A DNA stretch of 64,000 bases from Sipunculus nudus. Its lineage: Eukaryota > Annelida > Sipuncula > Golfingiida > Sipunculidae. Positions 1 to 13,800 of this stretch are shown in pieces. Each line of letters starts with the position of its first letter. Position 1 is the first letter of the stretch. Location: NCBI GenBank assembly GCA_026874595.1, contig CM049311.1, positions 20,644,176-20,708,175 of the forward strand, in the 5' to 3' direction. The notes under the pieces are model-generated. The model worked only from the letters and a program-made list of their open reading frames with translations, had not been told where the DNA came from and ran no database searches. The position numbers and the translations under genes are program-made.

Positions 1-1834
1 CAGTTGAGGAGATTATTTCAAAGAGAATCTTGCAAAATTGGCATAGACCTGGAGCATTTTTACACCGTACCGCCCATATTTTGCAATGAACATCTTGTTA
101 GAAAACTCCGCTTATTCTGCAGCTTCCTGCCAGTTCACAGAGGTTTAATAAGTCTTCCGTTCTCTCATCTACCGTGACATACTTAGTTATATATGGTGGT
201 TATTTGGGAACACTGACTCATATATAAAGTGCTGAATGTTGTAAAAAATGGAAGAGTAGTTTTTGCCTATAACTTAAAGACATTCTGGTAAAAACAATCA
301 TGAGTATGATGTAATCGATAGTTGCCTTTCGTAATTGAGCGCTTGAATGTTGCAGCAAACCAACTGACTTTAAAAAAAAAACTATGATCATCCCACCACT
401 AGTTGAAATAAATCAGTTGGTGGCAGCTCCATATCATATTTCGCATAACTGCAGCTGATATGAGGTGGTTGGAATAGTACCATCTATCCCTGTCTAAAGT
501 TCTTATGCAGCCATGATGAATACAATTAAACCTAGCAATGATACCCCTTCTTTCCAAAGTTTATCACAGGATGATTTGCAATGAAAATGTCATGCATCCT
601 CAGTTCCGTGAAATCTGCCATAGTTGCATCGTCAAGTGGACCAATTCAGTGACTCCCTGTGTTACATTTCAAGACAAAGAAGCAATGGGCAGAAAATCCA
701 TTGCATTAGTTGAATGTGCAATTGATTTCCAACTTTCAAAAATATTTTAAAATTTTATATATGCACAAATTTTTCTGGGTTTCACAGAAATTATGGAAGA
801 AATCAAAATTATGAAAAAATGTGGCTAATCTATGAGACAAAATACTGGTGGAGAGTTAACTCACTTTAGTCATAATCACAGAAAATGTAAATAAGTTAAC
901 AAAAAGTACAGTTTAAACAGTTTTATTTGTTCAAATCCTAATTCTCATGTTATTAATAACAATAAGTGCAGTTGAAACAGCTTTAGATTTCTTTAAACAT
1001 GGCCTTAATACATCACAATATTGTATCTCTCACTATTTACAAGAATAATACAATGTGCCTAATTTCTTATAATTTACATGTGCAGTTTCACTCAATACTA
1101 TGTTCTGTGTCAACTGGTATACTACTGTCCTTGTGTAACCTGATAAGGTTACCAAGGAAACCAATCTTCCACTATAAGTGATGCTGATAACACAAATTTG
1201 CAGACAACAATGCTGTTATAATTATTATGTGGTAACGATCATATTTGTAGCTGCTATACATTTGTCATTACCACAGAATTAAACAGCATTCACAAAATGG
1301 TTTAGCAAGTTTCAATTTCAAGATGTTAGATAATAAATTAGTAAGCTATCTTTTTGCTCAAGCTGTTTTACAGAGGCGTATGATGACAAATAAAAGATTC
1401 TAAGTACTTTATCGAATATTTTGATATACACCATACTGTGCATCCTCTGTGGTTAAATACTCCTCTGCAATATTACACAACATGTAATACATAAAGCTAA
1501 CTTTCAAGTTTATGTCCCAACCACCTTGTTTAACTAACTGTATGTCCCACCATTTCTTGTTTATCCAACATTCATGATTAAGCCAGACAAGGTATAATTG
1601 TAATACCGTAACTACCTATGTAACATTAAATGCTGAAAGATACATACTGGCAGTTAATTAAAACAACATGGAGATCAGATAAGACAACCTCTATTTACAA
1701 CTATACTGTAATCTGGATGTACGATGTTCTGTATTTGGTAATAAGACCAGTAACAAGTTCATGTGACATTAACATAAAAGTGTCATGTTGGGGATAATAT
1801 ATTGCACTAGAGGTGGAATGTTAAGGTGACACAA
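1..1834. other. 3' flank / probable 3' UTR of the V-ATPase E gene; no other gene seen
   Basis: No open frame here resembles a protein I recognise, and the short ORFs are unsupported. The stretch lies directly downstream (minus strand) of the V-ATPase E stop codon, so part of it should be that gene's 3' UTR. A minus-strand AATAAA at 922-927, followed in transcript direction by a T-rich stretch, is one possible poly(A) signal, but no cleavage site can be fixed from sequence alone. Confidence 0.4.
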
Positions 1835-4800
1835 TTAGTCCATGAATTTTCTGTTGGGGTTGTGTCCAAACAAGCATTCACGAAGTTCTGGCATCATCTG
1901 AAATGATAAATACACATCAGCAATCAGTCAAATTGTCGTTTCTGTCTTTTGGTGAAGAAAAAAAGATTAAATTGTTTCAAGACTAAGCCCAGCAAAGACG
2001 AGAAATAATTTCCTCATAATGGAAACGAACAGCATTAAAACTTAATCCTGTGTCCTTGACCTTTCAGCATGATGTTCAAGTTTAGAGTGAATTTACTCCG
2101 TCAATATTTTGGTTATATTTCCAAACAGCATAATACACAATAATATAGATTCACATAAAATAATGGATTTAAAATCAATTAGTTAGACATTTTTTTTTCA
2201 TTTTTCAATCATAAAATTTGACTTTACATCCAATTCCTACTTCTAGTATTTATATCAAAAGAAATCACAGTTTGCGACCACATGCACATTGTATAAGTGC
2301 ATGCCATAGAGTGCAAACATTCCAGCACTATTACACTGCCATTTAGCTGCAGATATGGGAATTACTTGTTTACTACATTGTTTTCTAACTGCTTCATGAA
2401 CATACCTGGTGACTGATCATGTCAAGGCGGCTCTCCAGCGTGTTTGTGACCAGGAACTTGGAACCCTGGGATACCAGCTCCACACCACCAGCACTGAAAC
2501 ACACAAACAAAACAATAACTAGAAATGAGTTTCAGTATTTGCTTATTAATACGTCACAAGGCCATTTATAGATCAAGGATGGTGATGACTGAATGTTCCA
2601 CACTTTTATCTGAACAGGCGGGAGAACCCTCAAAGAGACCAGAATATTACTTTTGTCACAAGTAGTGGTGTGCCAATTAATCAATTATATCAATGATTGG
2701 ATGTTTTCTTTCATAACTAATTGAATCGATTTCATTTTTTCATAACTGATCATGTATGCACATCCAAAAAATGTTATTCTGATAAAACATTTTTACTCTG
2801 TCAGATATAAGGAGGATGGGCACAAAACAGGGCACAGCATTATAATTAACCTTGAGCAACAAATACGTATCAACAACCCAGTGATTACCTTGACCTTGCT
2901 TGCATTATGTACAGTCAAGACTGATTTTACTAGGCCAATATTTTAGATATAATTATATACAGCATATTTAATGGGAATACAGATGGTGCATAAAATAACT
3001 GATTAATAATTTATCATTTTCTATCTTTCAATCATCAAATATGATTTTCCAACCAATTACTACCACTAGTCACAAGGTTAGCTAAGTTCAGCACCTTGGA
3101 ATGTTTTTAATGCTGTAGGAGAGCTACATTATTTAATAATTAATGTAATGAAATGTAAAATGGTGACAGGTTGCACTAACTACTGCCTTGTTTTTTTCCC
3201 CTTGTACTAGTCACTGTGCTAGTCAAACACTGGATGCTGACAGGCCTTATAAAACACAACACAACCCCCCCCCCCCCCCCCCAGCCCTGGCCAATCAGCA
3301 TCCAGCACAAAAGTGACATATCATTCTTCCAGCTGTCAGATCAGACCTGGAAGGCTTGTCCTGGCTAAATGCTAAAATCCCAGTCACGCCAATTGAAAAT
3401 TTTACCATGCTAAAATCCCAGTCCCGCCAATTGAAAATTTTACCATGCTAAAATCACAGTCCCGCCAACTGAAAATTTTACTTCAGAATTATGAAATGTA
3501 ACCTGCTTTACCTTCTCACAGGGATATTATGCTTGTCCTTTCACAAAATATCCAATAATAACTAGAGTTTGCATGACAGTGATGCTTATATTGCCGTTCA
3601 TCTGTTAAAGGGGCCCATTCACCTACCTGACAGTTATAAACTAAAGGTGATCACTTGGAGCTTTTATATAAACAGGCCAGAAAATGTGGATATCACCACA
3701 CACAGGCTGCTTGTTTTGTTATATCAACATGTTTATAATATGTGGGGGCCTGCCAAAATAATCAAAACAAATTAAACAATGGCATCTGGCAGAAAGTCAG
3801 ATAAGCCAGAGCTTTGCACATGGCCTTTTGCAACAAGTGACCTTTCCACCTCCGCATATATGCAACCTACCACCTTAGGTTACATGTTTTTCCTGTTTGT
3901 CAACAAAACTGTGTTTACAAACATGTTGTTGATAAACAAGTTCATACATGTTTCAGCAAAAATTACCCTAAGATCATTAATATATACACAGAGGAAGCCA
4001 GAAATCACAATTTTTTCTTTCAAAAGGTAAGTGAATGGGTACCTTTAAATGCACACAAATTTGATGGTAAATACATTACCTGTCTGGAGGGAGGTAGTTG
4101 TTTGTATCTATTGCTAACTTGACAGACTTTTTGGAAGCCGCTTGGTACGTAGCTGCAGCCTTGTCAAGGATATCCTGAAGAGTATATACATGTCAAGGAT
4201 ATCCTGAAGAGTATATACATGTCAAGGATATCCTGAAGAGTATATACAGAGATACATCTATTTCAAACAATATTTTCAGGGGAAGAATACCTGTATATGT
4301 CACCATTGTTACTGAAACATATACATTTGTGTTCACTGATATCTTTTAAACATGTTTATTATTTTACAATAATTTATTCATCAACCTTACTTAGTAGTAT
4401 TGCAATATATTCTTCTTATACTAGGCATTGTAATCAAATTTTTTAAATGTTGTATAAATAGAATAAACCTAGAAATAAGTAACAAATCATTCTGACGTAT
4501 ATTCCCAGAGGATAAAAGTCCTCCCCACCAACATCAGTCCTAATTATAGAGAGGAAAGACAGGACTTCCTTCAAATAAAATGCTCAGTATATATATATAC
4601 ATATGTGTGAATGTGTGTGTTTTTTGCTAAACTCCATTTGATAAGAAATTAAGAAATGTTACCTTAACCAGTTGAACATCATTCTCTCTGCAGCGGATGA
4701 GAACATTCTCTTCAAGTAGTTGGAACAGGCCCTGTGATAAATAATATATTAAAATATTCATACATTACATACATATATATGTTTCATGATCCAGACCATA

Positions 4801-7800
4801 TCCAGATTGGGATTCAGTCTTAACTATGATGACTGGTCATTTTCTTTCATAAATGATTAAAAACAATTATGTAGAACATGCAAAGAAGTAATATTAAAAA
4901 TATCAATAAAAAAATCCTACTCCATCAGAGAATTGAGAACAGCATTAAAACTGAATCTTGTGTAGCAAAGTATAAATGACCTGGCCATTACCTCGATGTT
5001 TTAGCATGATTTTAGCTTACTGTCTGAGTTTACTCAGATAATATTTTAGCTATAGGTCTATACAGCAGACCTCATGTTAAACTAGGGACCCATGGGTCTT
5101 GACTCTCAGCTGCATTTGTCTATAAGGATATATGCTTATGAGATTTTCCAAAATATTGTTCCTGTGATCAGTTTGAAGCCACCCTGTCTACCAAAACTGG
5201 AGTTATCATCCATAAACTAATTTGTGAATTGATAGCCCCCATGACCTTGACCTTGTGACCCAAAAATCCATCAGTTACTTCCACTATTGGCAGGTGAGCA
5301 ACATCTGGAAGATAGAATGTTTGGGACAAAAAGTTTGGCTAAAAATACATCAACAATCTTTTAAAAAAAGTGGGTCCTGTGACCTTGACCTTTGGCCTTA
5401 TGGCCTAATCAAAAGGGTTCTTAAATTATTGGTGGGTCATATATAAGTCAAAATTGAAACCAATATGTCAATCCAAACTGGAGTTATCATCCAGAAACCA
5501 ATATGTGGACAGATGGGCGCCTGTGACATTGACCTTTGACCTTGTGACCCCAAATCAACCAGTTTCTTCCCCTATTGGCAGCTATGTTTTATGTGCAAGA
5601 TGGAAGGTTTTGGATGAAAAGTTTAGCTTAAAATGTATCAACAATCTTTCTAAATAAGTGGGTACTGTGACCTTGACCTTTGACACCAAAATTGAACAGA
5701 ATCTTCCCCTATTGGCAGGTTAGCAATATCTTGAAGATGGAAGGTTTGGGATGAAAAGTTTGGCTTCAAATGCATATGCATTCTTTTTAAAGAAATGAAT
5801 ACTGTGACCATGACCTTTGACCATTGGACCCCAAAATCCACACGGTTCTTGTTTTAGTGGTGAGTCATATATAAGTTCAGTTTGAAACCAATATGTCAAA
5901 CTAAACTGGAGTTATCATCTGGAAACTAATTTGTGAACAGATGGCCCCTGTGACCTTGACCTTTGACCATGTGACCCAAAATTCATTTATGCTCTCCCCA
6001 TACTGGCAAGTCAGCTAAATGTGCAAAATGGAAAGTTTGGGATGAAAAGCTTGGCTTAAAATGCAGCCATAATCTTTTAAAAAAAAGCGAGTCCTGTGAC
6101 CTTGACCTCTGACCTCATGACCCCAAAATCATATAGGTTCTTGCTTTGGTGGTGGGCCATATGTAAGTTAAGTTTGAAAACCATGTGTCGATACAACCTG
6201 GAGTTATCATCTGGATACAAATTTGTGTGGATGGACGGATGGACAGACAAACAGACAGGGTCATAACTATATGGCATCCACTTGTGATCAATAAACACAC
6301 CAGGTTTTGGGACAATAGATGTAGTTACAGCTGAGAAACTGACATGATTGTTGTCATTTTATAGTAAAAAAAAATATAAAAAAATATTCGTTAAAATAAT
6401 AAAAAAATACAGATGGCACCACCACTTTTGGAGAACTGACAAAACTAGTCATGGTCAATATTCAAGGCAAGAATCATGATAATCTATGCATTAATTATCA
6501 AGATATTGGAGGTATTGTATTATATTTTTGATTATTCTCGGGGGTACTTTCAAGCCCCACAGCTTGGAGGATATAGGTCGCAGTGACCTAATTTCAGGTT
6601 TCCAAGGAGATTTTTTTTTTACCTCCCTTAATATTCACTTAGAAGTTTCTAGGTCCAGCAGTTACAATTTGTGCCCTGCTAATGGATGACCCGACGGCCG
6701 GACGGATCTTCAGTCAGTGTGATTTTTGGATCATTCCATGTTTCCCTTACTGAGATATTAAAGATTTTGTGTGAATTTCACCAAATATGGGAATATTCAA
6801 GGTCAAGGCCACTCTCATGACCCCAATCTAAATAAACATCATCCCATAACCCATGTCTATGTATATGCATAATATAAAAGAAATCTGTCCATTAGTTTTT
6901 TTACTTATAATGCTCACAGTACTGTCAAGTGGCAATTTTGGGAGTATTAAAAGGCACGAAAAAAAGGTAAAGAATAATAGGTGGCGCCACCAGTTTCTGA
7001 AACATGACATCCCTATCCATGATCTTCGATCAACTTGATTTTTTGACCAATCCTTGCAAGATTTCTTGAGATATTTAAGAATTTGTGTGATTTTCCCTAA
7101 AATTGGACCTATTCAAGGTCAAGGACACTCTCCTAGTAAATGTCATGACCTCATTTTAAATAGGCGTCGTCCTCTCACCCATATCTATACATAACCAAGT
7201 TTGGTAAAGATCCGTGAAATTTTTTTTGAGTTATTGCACCAACAAGATTTTTTGATCATAAGGTCTATCAAAAATTTCTTGAACATTTACAACTGTTCAA
7301 CTTTAATATCAGCAGAAACACTTTGCTCTGAACACAGCCTGTGACATCCCAGAGACTTTCCACTAACACCCTGTGAAAAACTGAAGGACTCGTCAGGTTT
7401 GGCAAGCTGCCAAACACCCAGAAAACTGACACTGGGTAAGACAATATCTTCTTGGCACAGCTTGTAAACAATGGCATCCATGCAGCTCATTGTGTGGCAT
7501 TAAAACAGAGGAAATTTGCAAATAGTGGGGCATAATTGACTGACCTAAGGCCAAACTAGCAAGTAAGTACAGAGACAATCCTGAATGGTTAAGACTGCAT
7601 TCTGTGCATTCCATGAGGGGCTGGTTAAATTTTACGCAGAAGGCAGTTCCACAGAGACAGCGCCTGGTGGCCAAACCCGAAGGGCAACTGCCGTTTTGTG
7701 CAGTGGTTACAGTGGAGCCAATAGCTAAGCAGAGCAAAACCCATGCTTATGGAGTGTACAGAAATGCTAGCAGACCAAGCTTGTACCTCATGGACTTCTT

Positions 7801-10800
7801 ATTCAAGTAATTTACAGACACAACAGCAGTTAACAGTTTACAAAAATTCATTTTGTCAAGTTTGACAAGGAAGCTGAAGATACTGATATAGGAAAAGACA
7901 TGAAAAATGCAAATCTCTGTATTGTGAAATACCAATATAACAATACTGGATACTCCTAGAATAAGTTGAAGCCTATAGGTTGTGACCCCCATCCTGGTAA
8001 CACGACAGTATTGTTTTCTTACCTGCATAACAAGGCCTTCAAGCAGTCTCTTGTAGCTAGCTCTGTCTTTGGTACTCTCTGAAAGTCTCCTGCGAGCTTC
8101 CTCTATCAAATTCTACAAGATAGAACTTCAGTTTCAGTTTTATCACTTTTTCTACTAGCACAAATAACTTTCCTCCAAATAAGGTTTATCAGGTATAGAT
8201 AATACTAGCCAAAGATACTCTTGTTTGATTTAAAATTTTCTCATTACTTTAATTAAATTCCTGAATATCTGAACTAAAAACAAATGAACCATTAAAAGTA
8301 CAATATATTTTGGTTAAACAACAGAAAGATTTTGCAAAAAAAAATCTTCTTATTTTCAAATGAAATTACACGTCAAATAAAAAATATGATTTTCCAGATG
8401 AAATTTCCTATGTAACTCCTTAAAGGTCACTTTCTAGGTACTCCTGGGAAATAACAAATCTTAAAAATAATTGCTTGTGGTATATAAATAATTTGTAAAG
8501 CTTACTTTCAAGTGGTCTTCTCTGTTCTTAAGTACACGTAATCTGGCCTGGTTTAACAGGTTGGAATTTTGGCTGCAAATAAAATTATAAATATATAATT
8601 AAATATATAATTTTATAAATACAATATCAGACCTTATGGATCTTGTAAGATCCTTTATTAATAAAACACCTGGTATCACATTAGTTTATGAATCTGTATA
8701 TATGATCTAAGATTTGCTGGGAAAAAAAATCAACTAGTGCATAAAACTGCATATCCATGTATAACATTTCACTAGTTTGCCTTAGACACACTGGTGAGGT
8801 TTGAACCACTGTGCTATGTGTAGCAACTAATTTAGCAGTTTAATTTTTTAAAACACTTTTGCATATTAACAAGGTGATGTGATTTAATAGTTAAGTGGAA
8901 ATGCAGAACAGGAAAGGTTACTGCTTATTTTAGCTTATTGGATTAAAGAGCGTGTTGATTGCAGCCAATGTCTTTTAGATAGAATGGTGGAATCTCAATA
9001 TAAGTACAGCCCTGTTTTTTTTCGTTTTATAATTGTAAGTTTCCATTTTAATAAAACCAAGATTGCAGAATTAAGCATCAAGGCATGGCACTTAATGTGA
9101 CGGTTAAGAGCCAGATTTTGCAGACCTTGCTGTTCGATGGTTGGCTCAGATAAAGATTTTTTACAGCATATTTTATGTATATAATTATCTTTATTTACAG
9201 GACATACAGTACATATCTTATCTAAACCTGACTCTCCATCATATTCTGGGCATTTGATAATTTTCCATTATTGCACCCTCGTTCCATTTTTTGTTTTTTT
9301 TTCCTGTTAAAATTGAAAATCCTAAGCTCTATCAAAGTAAAGAAATTTGCTCTGATGTTACAAAGGTCAGGCTATGCTTCCTGAATTATCCATGTCCTGT
9401 CCATATGAAACCTTAAATCCAATAGCTTCAATAATTACGTATTTTTCATATCATATACTTATCCTCATCATCATAAAACAGGCCTTGGACTTATTCGTTA
9501 AAAAAAAAAGAAAAATTTCTACCAAACACACTCTCATGATCAAAACAATTTCTATTTTAAAAAATCTACTCACATTTTCTTCTGGAGTTCAATCTGTTTT
9601 TCTTTACGTTCATAATATTCCATGATCTTAACACGCTGCTGTTGCACCAAGCGTCCTTTCTCGATGTTGAATTCTTCTTCTGCCTGTAAATGAGTTTTAT
9701 ATGTCTGTTACATAATTCAGCATTTAACACAGTGATTAGTGATCCTATAAATAGTATTATTAAATGAATAGTGACTTGATGATATAAATTTTTCAAAATA
9801 TACTAAAACATTTTATTCTCATGAATTTAAAAAATTAAGTAGCATTCTATATTTTAGCTCTTCAGTAAATATGATTAAATGTCTACAATGTACATGGATG
9901 AAGGGAAAACATCCATAAAGCAAACATAAATACCAACACACATATTACATCAGTGATAAAAATACAATTTTATCTCATTCAACTTAAGTCCATAGGGACA
10001 ATGCACAAGATTTGTTGAACATGGAAAGGTGAAAGATACTTAGAGATAAGTCATCATTGAAGAATCATGCATAGTAGAAAATGTATGTATATGGTAAATA
10101 AATATTTTGGGTCAGCTGTAAAATGCAAAGTTCTTTAGACCTCCATTAATTTTTATTGCATTTTTTTCTCATAAAATATATTTATACACTTTATCAAGTC
10201 CTATTTATTCACAAATTTGTGTTAAAGAACCGGTTTCATTTGTCTGATACGAAGTTTTGTTCCCTGTTTTGAATTACAGAATACATATATATATTTTTTA
10301 AGAATATATATGGAACATATAAAATGAGAGTATGTTCTAACAACATGTACAGTGGGACACAGTTGTGACTGGTACCACATCTGCTCATTTTAATCATCCA
10401 TGAAGATCGTATCTTACCTTAGCATCAATTTCTTCAACTTTTTCATTGGCCTCCTGGTCAATAAAGGCCATCATATGTTTGATCTGAAATTAAAAGATCT
10501 CATTATACTGCTGCATGATCAATATTTAATTCTGTGCAAAACTGATATGTGCCACCAAGAGGACCAAGATGAAAGCTGAGAAAGTCTGCAAAGCTGGGGA
10601 GATCCACAAGAAACACCTGTTGCCTTACATCCTCAGAACTGTCTCATGATTGTGTGTATTAAAGCACTGTTTTCATTTTTCCATAAAACTTTACAAACTT
10701 TACATGACTGGGACCCAAATACACTGACATGTACATTTTCTGAAAGCACAGAATGTATGTTACATTAAGGTGCATGTATACACTGGGTTTCTCAATACTA

Positions 10801-13800
10801 GTTGATATTACCTGGATTAAAAAAAAATGTTTTTAAATATTGTCATGTGGTACTTCCATTTTTTTCCCTGCATACCTACTAAACTACAGTTAAAACAATG
10901 GTTAAAACAGTAACACAAACATATTTTAACAAGGGTGTTTACTAATAAAATGATATCCTTCATAAGGTAATTAATATTGAAATGTGCATGAATAAAGGAC
11001 CTTTTTAGATTTCTTATTCAACATTGGGGGGAAAAAACAATTTTAAAGTATATTAATATGTGGACAGCTCCATATGATGAAAATGGAAAGTTTAATTAAA
11101 TACATCAAGGCTGAGAAGGGTCAATACAAGGTCAAAATTTAATCAAATTTTCTATAATCTTAAAAAAAACAGTTTTGGGAAATCCCAATGTTTTCATATA
11201 CCACACTGTAGCGAATAAAACAATGAGCATGTAAATGTAAATTGTGGTACTATCAGAGCAAAATTTTAGGTAAATTATGGGAAACCTTTGTTTTCAACTA
11301 CTATTGCAACAGTTCAGAAAACTTAATAATTATAAAGTGTATCTTATATATAAAACTAACAGGTTTTGAAATGTTACTTCAAATTAAAATATCAAGTAAA
11401 AAATGAAAATATGTAACAATTCAAAAATAAAGATATCAACCAAACACAATCAAAACCAAATCAGACAGGGGGAAGCATAAAGCATATGATGCAGAACTTT
11501 ACTTCTTATAAAGCCAAACAGATTTAACTCCATATTAATTGAACATATGAAGATTATATTTTGCGATGTGTTATTATAATCAAATATCAATTTGGCTAAA
11601 CACAACAGAGCTGAGTGACTGTGTGTATACCGCTGCTACCGGTAATTCTAAGTTCTAATGTATCATAACAGTATAAACTAGAATGGCTTGTTTTCGCACT
11701 TGCAAAAACAGATGTTTCCCCCTGCCCCCACCCCTCCATTTGCATATAAGTTTTATCAATAAAGAAACGGTGAGAGATCTGACCCTGTCAAGGTCACCAG
11801 ATTTGAAACTCATCCAAGATTTTTGTAGGAACAATCAGTGTTTCACATTTGGGAGGAAAATATGCAACCCTTCAAAAGTTATCGCTTTCACAAGACAATA
11901 ACTATAATTTGGCCGATTTGACCTTGGTCAAGGTCATCAGCTTTCGAACTCCTTCGAGAACTTGGAAGGAACAATCAGTGTCCTTAATTTGAGGACAAAA
12001 TGTGAAATACTTCAAAAGTTATGGGTTTCACAATAATTTTCCATTTCGGCAGATCTGACCTTTAAGATGAAGGTCTAGGTCACTGGGTTTCAAACTCTTC
12101 CCAGATTTAAATAGGAACCATTAGTGTGTCAAATTTCGGAGGAAAATATGCAGCCCTTAATAAGTTATCGCATTCACATGATATCCTACAGAAGACTACT
12201 GACGATGACCTTGTTTCCCCCGGGGGGGGGGGGGGGGGCACAAAATTATCCTAATGTATTAATGATCATATTAAAGATGAATATATATGCATCCAAGATG
12301 GGTATAGTTAAACCATGATGGAATATTTTTTGCTTTTTGGTTATGGTACTTGTACAAGACTTTACATGTAAAAGCCCCGAATTCAACCCCCATCACAGTT
12401 AACAGAATTGAACTTGTAGCATGGTATCAAAAGATTAGTTTCAAAACCTAGACGTTGGGCCATGACTTCAGAGTTAAGGCCAGTGGCAATATAGAAAACC
12501 TGAACCTGAAGATTTTAAAAAGAATCAATCAAATCACTGATTATTACATTCATGGATGTCATCATCCACACTTAACAGACAATAAAATATAACTGAAATA
12601 CATGACATGGTCCTATCCTACAAAATTAGTTTAAGATAAATTAATAAATTAACATTTTCTCGGAGTGTAAGATCCTAATCTGCTGTGTATGTAGATCACA
12701 CAGTGTCACTGGTAGATAATAACATGTGGTGTAGTAGAACATGAATATTGATCAATGTACACATGACCCACATCTTGTATCAGTATTCTGTATATGTGTG
12801 GCTTAATGTACACATTAATAAGAGAAGCTGCAATCTGGAACACACCTACTAACATACAATGTCTATACTATGTTCTGACAATATTTGAATGTTTTCTGTC
12901 TATTCAAATAAAAAAAATCAATAATTTTTTGAAATTTACCTTATATCAGAAATAAAATTTAAATTAGGGATAATACATATTTATATAAGATATGAGGAGG
13001 GAATCAGCAAAATTTGTTACAATAGAACCTCATATATCTGAATGATCTGGGGGATATATAATTTGTTGGGATCTTTGTGGTTACGGATCATATGCAAAGT
13101 CATACACTTTTCAAAAAGTATACCGCTAATACATTTGGCATATTAGTATCAACATTTAATTAATATATGTTAATCCTGGCATACAGCAAAGTAACCTCAT
13201 TAGACCATTTTTAATCATCATTGATCCATTTTCCTTTCAAAAGCAACAAAAAATTTGACTGAGGTAAATTTTGGTTCCTGACTTTAAATTTTCAAAAAAA
13301 AAGGGATACAGCAAAAAATTCTAGGCTGTACTGTATATATATGGCAGGTCTGAGTGATCATTTTTACAGTACTTAATTAAATGATTTTCAAGGTAGGAAT
13401 AATCAATCATGAATTAAGTAACAAGCTCAAGTTACCATCTGACTAAAGTTATATATATTATTAGGTTTTGTAACAGAACTTTTCAAAATGAAAAAAATAT
13501 ATATAAAATAACACAATTTCCTTTAAATGTGCTAAAACACAAACAATTTTCTAATTTCAATGATTATGAATTAACTTAAATATATCAATATATGAAATAG
13601 CAAGCATCCCACATCATGTTATCTTCATAGGCTTTAAGTATACTACACAGCATATATTTTTGTTTATTACTTAATAATATTGAACAAACTGCATTTGACC
13701 AAGAGACATTACTCTGATTATATAAGTAAGTATAGTTACAGTGAAAAATCTAATTACCCACATAATGTCATTGTCACATGGCAGTCACTAAATGTGACAA

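Noticed and set aside
5090-6305. CRISPR-like regular repeats
   Set aside because: Whole units repeat (no unique spacers), the genome is eukaryotic, and period and divergence fit a tandem satellite.
7393-7737. 114-aa minus-strand ORF, Cys-rich
   Set aside because: Lies in the V-ATPase E intron amid repeats, with no recognisable domain; composition looks like translated repeat.
8755-8830. Possible tRNA/SINE (GGTTTGAACCACTGTGCTA)
   Set aside because: B-box-like string only, with no A-box at the right distance.
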